Positions 56,123-64,000 of a DNA stretch of 64,000 bases are shown in pieces. Below the pieces are notes generated by a model that was given only the letters and a program-made list of their open reading frames with translations, made no database searches and was not told where the DNA came from. The stretch's first letter is position 1. Each line of letters starts with the position of its first letter. The position numbers and the translations under genes were made by a program. The stretch is from Amblyomma americanum (lineage: Eukaryota; Arthropoda; Arachnida; Ixodida; Ixodidae): positions 159,519,189-159,583,188 of the forward strand of contig NC_135500.1 in the NCBI RefSeq assembly GCF_052857255.1. The letters run 5' to 3'.

Positions 56123-59100
56123 CAATGACATGAAACGTTGGTGTGAACAGCTAGGATGTGCTACTGTTGTTGAAGATGTGCTAAATATTTATTAAAATAT
56201 AACATCATTGATATTCTTTAGTCCGGAAAAGAACCGTACTAATAGAAGAAAAAGATTTTGAGCCTTTGTACGTCCCAAAAGCAGCCTATAGATATTTTTG
56301 CCTTCAATTTTATTTTATTCAGGCTTCGTAAACAGGAAGAAAATAGCCTACACTGCTCTCCTGTCTGTTCAAAGTAAGGGTTCCTTTGTTGAAATGTCCG
56401 AAAGAAGTTTTATTCTTCCCGTGGATCGTTCAACTTTGGGAGCGCCTCTGCAGCAGCTTTCTTTTCAGAGACTTTCCGTCTTAAAAAGTTTCCTTCTTGC
56501 TGTTTGCATTGCATACACATGCCGACATCCAAGGTGCGTATTTTTCTTAAAATATCGTTTACAATAGCAACGAATCGAAGCAGACGTTGGATTAAACAAG
56601 CTTTATTGTCGCAAGCATGACGAGTTCTATAAAAGGCTGCTAAAAGCATCAGAAACCTTGTGCTTTCTATAGCTGGCGCTATTGGCAAGAATGAAGCTTT
56701 CGTTGCAAAAGCAGCTTTTCTGCACTGCGATTTACCAAGAACAGGCTGTGATACATACGACGCGAGCGCATTGTGTCTTGTGGCATCTGGCATGTGTACA
56801 GTACGAGAGAATGAGTGTGTACTTCGAAAGCCGATTGATTGGACCACCGGGAGCGGTTTAAGTTCCTATCGAAAGTAAAACTTCAGCGAATATCGGTTAT
56901 ATTCCTTCAATCTTTTAACATGTTCCGCGTTGGATTGTAATACTTGCACCATGAATGGCATTTATTTGCACTGTCGCAATAAAAAATACTGCAATGGTCT
57001 TGCAACGAGAAGTTTCTGTTATCAATGCTCTGCAACAGTGCAAGTTTAGGAATTGCACAAGAGTATTTCTATACAATCCGGTATACAATTTCTGAAAAAA
57101 AATTGCCCTCAAAAGGTGCATGAACCACGTTCGGCAAAATAATTTACCATTACCAGAAAATCCAGGTTGCCAGAGTTACAAGCGCAGCAAGCTTTTATTA
57201 TGCATGACCGTGTGCGCGACGTTGCGTTAGGCCTACCTTCGCCCTGTCCCAACGCCGGTGCCTTCTACCCGAGCCATCACTACTCTGCGCAAAAAGCCTT
57301 CAGCGCAGTTGACTTTTATCGGTAATCCCAGCGTAGTGGCACAAGCGCAACAGACCAACCAAGTTCTCAACGCAAAATTACCCAAACGCTCCGACAGGCA
57401 CCAGTGTTTCACACCAATCTAACTGTCACACAAATACTCCTTAGACAAAGGTTAACGAGGAGTGTTTTTATGAGATTGCTTTTTATGTTTTTATGAGGTA
57501 TGAGATAAAGCCGCCGCCCGAGCATTATTTCCTCGGGATCTGTCCTCCACATGTCCTGGAGATGGTAACTGATTTCAGCCCTCCGTAACGCATGCGGAAA
57601 TTCTACAACACCTCCGTCTCACCTGGCAAATGAACCCAGGCCCCGCTCATGGTTTAGACAGATCCAAAAAAAAATGTCAGCTTATATAACTGGAAAGTAT
57701 GTCATTCCACAATCCAGGCTGAATACCACTCGTTAAATTCAGAAGCTTTTAACTCAGACTGTAAATTCTAAGGCCAATTCGCAGAGCTAGCTAATAAGAT
57801 ATGGGCCTGAGAGGCTAATATCTTTTATGTATAACACAACAGGCAAGGGGGGAAGAATGGAAGGCAGCCCTGTCCGGTTCGACCCTTGTGGATCAGCGAA
57901 CCTTCGCCGAAAGAGCACAGGCAGCACTCTTTGTCAAAGACATCCTGGACTGAGTACCCTAACACTGTCCCTAATTCGCGCTCAACATTTTTCTCAATAA
58001 TCATTTTCATCATTATCATCAAGGCAGACATCTTTGGTACCGGAGATGGATACTACTAGATTGCATAATTCATTTTTGTAATAGTGCGAGTGTCTAAGCG
58101 AAAAAGCTCAGTGGCAAAGAGTGGAGCACAGCGAATTTTGTAGGTTCTCTATGTTCATGAATAGCAGATTGCCAGTATGTTTGAAGAAAAAGCAGTTTTA
58201 TCTTGCCAGCACACACCTGGGAGCATAATGAAAGAACTTGCAGGCCAAAAAATGCTTGAATTTAAACAGAAATAAGCGCAGGGAGTATGGAAAACAAAAT
58301 TATAGGCGCAACGAGGAAAACCGTACAGTTGGTAAAATACGAAAAGCGCGTTAATGACATACTACCTGAATTCATGGAAAAGAAACGGCTATGGACAAGA
58401 GGTATAACACTAAGAGAAGGTAACCTATTCTCGCTTAAGGTTATGATGTGGATTCCAGAATGGGTAAGAGATGCAGGGGGCAACATAACGTCAGCTGGGC
58501 AGATGAAACAGGAAGTTTCCGTGCCTAATGGGCTTACAGCAGGCACAAAACAAGGTTCAGTTGAAGAAAATGCAGTGATCATTGGCTAGCACTGGATGTA
58601 TTGCGTGAGCGAGTAAACCAGCTACCGCTACAGTTGACGTCCTGCGTGCCAATTTTTGCTGCGTTATTGGGAAGCGTTAATTTTGCTAAGCATTTTCTTC
58701 GGTGGTTAGCGGCGTTGTCCTGGGTGCTGACCTTGTTATAATGCTTGCATTTTAATGCAGGGTCAGGTATTCTTTCGCAGCCCGTCTAATTTCACGGCAG
58801 TAAACTACCCATCAGGCAAAGGGAAACGCATGATCCAGCGAAGAATCGTAAGGTACAAATTTCTCTGCCCGTTTTACATATTTTATTACCACTTTTTCTT
58901 CACTGTGATTAACATAGCCATGAAGAATCTCTAAATCATTTTAACGACTTCGACTTTCAGCTTCTTTTGATAAAGAAGAAACGCGAAAAGTCCTGTCTTC
59001 CTGCGCACCATCAGGATGTTCCTGTTTTTTACCAGTGAGACCAGCGAGACTGCACTCGATTTTTAATAACAAAAAGTCGTGCAGTTTCCGGTATTGAGCT

Positions 59101-59877
59101 ACCGGATAAAATGAGCATTCTTCTTTAACACGATACAATAGTGAGGACAGAACTGTTGAAGTGGAAAATGAGCCCCATGTGGCATGCGATAATGATCACG
59201 CACAGAGATACAGCCCGCGATAGTTCCTTGCCTCGTCATTGACGATAAAAGATGTCAATATCTACACGTATTACCAGACATATCATAAAAACGTCCCAGA
59301 ATACGGTAATCAGTTACCGCTGACAGCCTATTCAGCAGCTTATAAGCTGGAAAAAAATTGAGGAAACTCCCCTGAATTCACTACACAGTAATAACAACTG
59401 AAACCCCTGGGAAAAAGCTTCTGTCTCGGCCAATTCGCGTTGGTGAAAGTTTGATTTTCAAAATTATGAAGGAGCAGACAGTCGAAAAATTTAATTACTG
59501 CGTAAGTAATAATGAAAGCATATGGAGTGGATGAAGAAATTATTGCTTAGACTTACACAGGTTTGTAATAAATGCAAATAACACGTTTTCACAAGGAAAA
59601 TGTGTTAGAACCATTTTGCGTTGTTTAAACGGGGAATGATTAAATCTTTTTTTTCTATACAAAAGGCCGATGCGCTTGGATATAAAAAAACACACAAATA
59701 CCTGTTGTGAAGTGTATTAGTTGTCACAAGCAATAAACATCCACCAAACAGGCCTAGCAGTCTGGGTGTAAATCGTCGGTGCCTGTAAAGACAATACATT
59801 TTTAGCGGCAACATGTAAGTAATGCATAACATGTTCCTTGAAAACTGAATATGCATACCATCACCCCACTGTGGGGG
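56123..59877. other. Unassigned stretch
   Basis: A 100-codon plus frame (58287-58589) reads protein-like, including L-W-T-R-G-I-T-L-R-E-G-N-L. The minus strand is open too, and no family is recognised. It may be a fragment of an uncharacterised repeat. Confidence 0.4.
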
Positions 59878-59961
59878 AAATTCCCTTAAATTTATTGTGA
59901 ACCTAAGTAGGAAGCATGGGTAAATTCCCTTAAATTTATTGTGAACCTAAGTAGGAAGCAT
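59878..59961. repeat. 44-bp perfect tandem duplication
   Basis: aaattcccttaaatttattg... is repeated exactly 44 bp later through gaagcat, with no mismatch over about 40 bases, so the duplication is recent or an assembly artefact. Confidence 0.9.
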
Positions 59962-60947
59962 AAGGCTAATCAAATAATTTTTGACAATTTTGAAGGACTT
60001 TTCGGTCCTGCACCGAAAAAATTCAGCAAAGAGATTCAAACTTTAAAGAATAAACGATTAAAATAAGGTTTTAAGCGGTTTTCACACACAAATAGCCATT
60101 ATTTGACATCGGTAATTCTATTTAATTAGGCACTACTATTTATTTTCCGCCATTATTGAAGCCGTGACGTATAATCTGCCGCTTTCGTATTCCCTGAAAG
60201 TTTGTAGGTATCACACAAGAAAAGATGTAAAGCACAAAACTTTTCCTTCAAAATGAATATACAGGTTTGCGCGGAACCCGTACCCGGAACAGAACTTGCA
60301 TGAACTCTGACGTCAATAATTCCTAAAAAGCATCTGAAGGCAACTGTAACTCTTAAGATTTGCTCGTTTTCCGGTGTACGTGTTAAGACTTTTGAGGTCG
60401 CTTCAATACCGAAGGGCGCAGTTAAACTGGCATGATAAGAATTTCACATTATATCGTTCCGTATTTTATTCCAAGTTCGTCGTATATTCTGAAGAGAAGC
60501 TCGATCACTGCAGTGTTTCAGAACTCAGCCTAGAGGGTCAGATTCAAATGGATAGCATTATTTACAGAAAGCAGGCAGTATGAAGGGTTTCTGAGAGTGC
60601 TAGAATAACAGAATTATTTAGTGGAAATAAAAAAAATTTCTATCATTTCGCTAATGATGTTGCCAACCTCAACATAGAGTGCGCATCTGAGCATGAGTGT
60701 CAAATACTCCATTTTTGTTGGTTTACCTCCACTGTGTAGCTAGAAAAGGTGGCGTATAACACAGCGCTAGACATGTAAAACGGTAATCAACATAGCGAAG
60801 CTTTCGCTACTGAGTATTTCTTGCGAAAACAAGCAGCACGTTATGTCATGCCTGTCATTGCAGAATTATATATGCAAGAGATTCCCGTTTTATTGATTTT
60901 GTTATTACTACCCGGAACTCCCCATGCCCGGTTGTCAGTATGTAAAC

Positions 60948-61388
60948 ATAATCCCAAGCCTATATAGTTGAGCGTTCGACAGAAACCCGTCTGGCGAGGG
61001 AAAATCAGCATATCCTTTTAAACGAACACTCGGGAAAGTCATAAAGAAAAAAATCGTAAGAGAATTGACGTTTCGGCACCACTACGGGTGACTGGGATTC
61101 CGCGCGCATACTTGAAAAAGAGAAATCATTATCTACTCGCCTGATCAAGGAATCCCTTCACATACAAATGACAAGCCAAGCGATTAACGGGACACAGGGC
61201 AATCTACCCGAGATATACATCCGCACGATACGCAATGTTTTCCCTAAGTGAGCAGCAGCCCGTCTCGTTTTTCATCCCATTGTGAACAAGGCACCCCTAG
61301 TGGTGCCGAAACGTCAATTCTCTTACGGTTTTTTCCTTTATGATTTTGGCGAGTGTTCGCTTAAAAGGATATGCTATAATCCCAAGCC
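60948..61388 (+). mobile_element. Penelope-like element, short copy with inverted 5' arm and TSD
   Basis: The outer 13-bp direct repeats ataatcccaagcc (60948-60960 and 61376-61388) look like a target-site duplication. Inside is a 46-bp lead, then an inverted copy of the element's own 3' end (61007-61090), then 53 codons of the element's protein C-terminus, then the true 3' end (about 61290-61375). The two arms match closely, including 'gtgccgaaacgtcaattctc'. Inverted partial copies at the 5' end are a known habit of Penelope-like elements. Confidence 0.85.
61090..61251 (+). pseudogene. C-terminal end of Penelope-like RT/GIY-YIG protein
   Basis: Fifty-three codons and a tga match the extreme C-terminus of tick Penelope proteins: D-W-D-S-A-R-I-L, then L-I-K-E-S-L-H-I-Q, then G-N-L-P-E-I-Y. 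The reverse transcriptase and the GIY-YIG catalytic residues are not included, because the inverted arm is joined directly before this segment. The piece is free of stops. The full protein normally copies and integrates the element; this stub cannot. Confidence 0.8.
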
Positions 61389-62390
61389 ACTCGTCCTTAT
61401 TTCGATGCTCATATTCGTACTTGCGGGAATACTAACAGCAGCGTCTCTTGTTCTGTGCGAGTGAAACGGGTAAGCTAATGCCATCACCTGCTGCCACGCG
61501 CATGTACCGCCGGTATTTTGCTCAAAGGGAGCCGGTAAAAAGTGCGGCGAATGCCTAACAGGCCGTCCGTCTCGCAGCAGCTGGCAGCCGACAGCGGATG
61601 GCTGCGCGCAAAAGCCTGCCCAAAATAGCGGAGCGGGAATGGTGGCTCGAAGGCCCTGTTAAGCCTCCACAAACTGCTACAATTTGCATGCATCAACGCC
61701 TCAACATCCCTAATATCCCCCGTGTTCTTTTCGTTTCATGACTCCTGCTTAGGAGGACTGGTTTCCCGAGCGAGCTTTAGCCGGCAGAGGGGAAAACGTT
61801 GCTTGTACAAGAATTCAATAGGCACGGCTCTTTTCTCGGTCGTCTCTTAAAATGACTTACGGCTCCAGCTTCGCAAATGCATTCTTGCCGTGCCCTTTTT
61901 TTCATCTTTTTTTTTGTTGTTGAAATCCGGTAGCCATCCTGAAAACAGCTGCCGACTGGAACTGTTATACCTCGTCCCGACCGTCGGCTTGTAGGCGCTC
62001 CATTCACAACGATGCCTATTAGGATTTGGGTGTACGGCGCTAAAGTACGACAGTTTGTACGTGAGCTGGTTCTTGCCCTTAAGAACTCATGGCACAAACC
62101 TTATTAGGAGCACAGAAAGATTCCCTGGCGGTGAAAATAAACGTGTTTCTCTTATTCTTACTTTTCAAGCGTTTACCCTAACCAGACATGCTGAAAGCTG
62201 CTGAAAAAAATTCCATTTTCCGAAGTAATCTGCCTGTGCGATAGAGTAATAGATTTCGATGTAGCAGCTTGGCGTGCACTTTAAAGCGATTTTTTGCTTT
62301 AACGCGGAAATTATATCCAATGCGCAGATTTCAAGTGGGGCTGATTGTTTCAAGCGTTGTCGTAAGAGCAATAGCAAATTTGTGGTTCAG
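61389..62390. other. Unassigned stretch
   Basis: Nothing recognised. Confidence 0.5.
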
Positions 62391-62622
62391 CCGCCGCGGT
62401 GGCTGAGTGGTTACGGCACTAGGCTGCCGGCCCGAAAGACGCGAGTTCGATCCCGGCCGCGGCGGTCGAATTTCGCTGAAGACGAAATTCTAGAGGCCCG
62501 TGTACTGTGCGATGTCAGTGCACGTTAAAGAACCCCAGGTGGTCGAAATTTCCGGAGCCCTTCACTACGGCGTCTCTCATAGCCTGAGCCGCTTTGGGAC
62601 GTTAAACCCCCATAAACCAAAC
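62391..62622 (+). mobile_element. tRNA-derived SINE, complete-looking
   Basis: The head ccgccgcggtggctgagtgg has a perfect A box (tggctgagtgg), and the B box is gagttcgatcc. The body is in consensus order: ctagaggcccgtgtactgtg, gcacgttaaagaacccc, ggtggtcgaaatttccgg, cactacggcgtctctcatag, gggacgttaaacccccataa, ending ccaaac. It is the best-preserved SINE in the window and the reference for the others. RNA polymerase III could still start from its internal promoter. Confidence 0.85.
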
Positions 62623-62639
62623 GAACTGTTTGGTTTATG
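62611..62639. repeat. Perfect 12-bp palindrome at the SINE end
   Basis: cataaaccaaac and its exact complement flank gaact. The second arm is also how an antisense copy of this SINE begins, so it may be a tail-to-tail joint with a lost second copy. Confidence 0.8.
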
Positions 62640-64000
62640 TCAATTTTAATCAGGTCCTTCAATCCATTTTTGACCTCCGGTTTGATAGTCTGAAAGGGGG
62701 TTTACTTGCTAATGCTTTTATTGTGGTAGTATATTTTTTCATGAAAAATCTGGAGAGAAAAAACAAAAGCTGGATAGCCAGTCCTTTAGCATCTTCAAAG
62801 AAACAAGAAATAAGTGAGCGTCAGCTTTTCATACACAGTTTTTCGCTACTAGAAGTGTGGGACGACGTGATTGGGAATTTTTGTTGTATTTTAGGCATTG
62901 CGCAAGTTCTCAACACTGCGCACTCTGTCTGGTCGCGAGGGCTAAAAAACCTGTATGGGAGCTAAATACGAGAAAAAGCCCGTCAAATGCGTCACATGCC
63001 TTACGTACACGAATCCTCGAAGTTGCAGCTCTGCGTACATCGCAAAATGTGTCAAATGTCTCAAAGTATGTTTGAGACCACATGCTTCGTCGCTTTACTT
63101 AAGCAACAATGCCCATCATTGGTCTAGTGCATCCACTCCAAAAACCGCGTTTCTGAATGGCTCTTACGTCATTAGGCATTGAAAGGATTAAGTGCCAGGC
63201 AAATCAGATGCAGAAATTCAAATGTCGCACTTGCAGAAGCGTGCCATCCGTTTCTTCGCTGCAAAAACAACAAAGCGCTACGAAAAAGTGCTACACGTAG
63301 GCCGGAAGCCCGCTCTTTCTTTATCCGTTCGACAGTGCCTTTTATACGCTGCGAAGCAAAACCTTAGAGGACCGCACCAAACCACGATTTTCTTAAGAGC
63401 ATTAAGTTGAGCATTTTTTAACTAAAATTAAAAGTGCCCTGCTGTACTGTTAAACGTTCATTGTCGATTCGCAGCTGCGCAGGCCGTTAGCAGATAGCAA
63501 GAATTTCTGTGTACATGGATGTACACAAGGAAACAACTTTGAACCTAAGGATTGCGTCGCCAAGCAGGAAAATAATTTATTTTTAAGGTCTGTTTTGTAA
63601 GGCATCATATATTTTAACTAAAGGGAATTACGCCGTGTTTTCCAAGGGCACAGGGTAGGCAAAACATCAAAAAAATTTCATTTTTAGATTGATTAATATC
63701 AAATACTACATTCTTTTCTAAATAGTTTTCAATACCGCACTTCTTCCTGCGTTGTATATTTCTGTTTAAAGAATAGCTTTGAAAATGATGAAGCAAGTGG
63801 ACAGGCCACATTATCTGACGGGGCAATGTCTTACAAGCCATTTTAACCACGATTTAATGTCTGGAACTGAATTTTTTGTAGTTCAGTTGCAGTATGAGTA
63901 TATTTAGGAAGAATGTTGGAGCTCTTAGGCTCCATGATAGTATTTTATATTCCTTTATTCGCATCTCCTGGGAGCAAGCTTCAAGAATACCACTATACTA
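62640..64000. other. Unassigned stretch with one Cys-rich frame
   Basis: A 75-codon plus frame (62955-63182) has C-V-T-C, then C-V-K-C and a further C. The spacing loosely recalls the cysteine-rich end of piggyBac transposases. No other transposase motif is present, so it is not called. Confidence 0.4.

Noticed and set aside
56410..56847. 145-codon minus-strand frame
   Set aside because: No recognised domain or coding context.
62391..62465. tRNA gene
   Set aside because: The A and B boxes fit, but the sequence continues into a SINE body and lacks a proper acceptor stem and anticodon arm.
62955..63182. Cys-rich frame resembling a piggyBac C-terminal finger
   Set aside because: The spacing is only roughly right, and no DDD transposase core or terminal repeats were seen.
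1..64000. A bacterial-type defence system, CRISPR array or operon
   Set aside because: No direct-repeat arrays, no ribosome-binding-site-led gene runs, and the repeat content is arthropod.

Overview
The window looks like intergenic and intronic DNA from the nuclear genome of a hard (ixodid) tick. The evidence is its repeat content, not a recognised host gene. It carries several tRNA-derived SINEs of the type seen in metastriate ticks (Ruka-like, with a tRNA head, A and B boxes and a body running 'gcacgttaaagaacccc' then 'ggtggtcgaaatttc'). It also carries arthropod LINE fragments, a Penelope-like element and a Ty3/gypsy element. Much of the DNA is AT-rich, with (AAAT)n, poly(G) and (CTT)n tracts. 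There are no bacterial operons, rRNA genes, convincing free tRNA genes or CRISPR arrays.

Layout. 1-10 kb: an antisense LINE (2.2-3.1 kb), a sense LINE split by another retroposon (4.2-5.45 kb), a SINE and a few possible host exons. 10-24 kb: more possible exons, a tandem array of antisense SINEs (14.0-14.5 kb), a second antisense SINE (16.2-16.6 kb), a fold-back repeat (17.0-17.5 kb) and a degenerate tandem array (22.9-23.4 kb). 24-44 kb: mostly unassigned DNA with two more fold-backs (27.4-27.65 and 31.23-31.30 kb), scattered SINEs and a LINE reverse-transcriptase remnant (40.65-41.1 kb). 44.8-49.65 kb: the main coding-like object, one 5'-truncated Ty3/gypsy retrotransposon with gag, protease, reverse transcriptase, RNase H, integrase, polypurine tract and 3' LTR. 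49.9-53.6 kb: a CpG-rich stretch, a possible minus-strand first exon and three possible plus-strand terminal exons. 54-64 kb: repeats, including a Penelope-like element with a fold-back 5' arm and a 13-bp target-site duplication (60.95-61.39 kb), and a complete-looking SINE (62.4 kb).

The transposon genes all look dead. The gypsy pol has three one-base frame shifts, two nonsense codons and an alanine in the YxDD catalytic box. The LINE pieces are 5'-truncated or full of stops. The SINEs depended on LINE machinery that is absent or broken here. No gene in the window can be assigned a cellular function by recognition. The host-exon calls rest on splice signals plus open frames. Such calls arise on both strands in this window, so many are expected to be chance and their confidences are set low.
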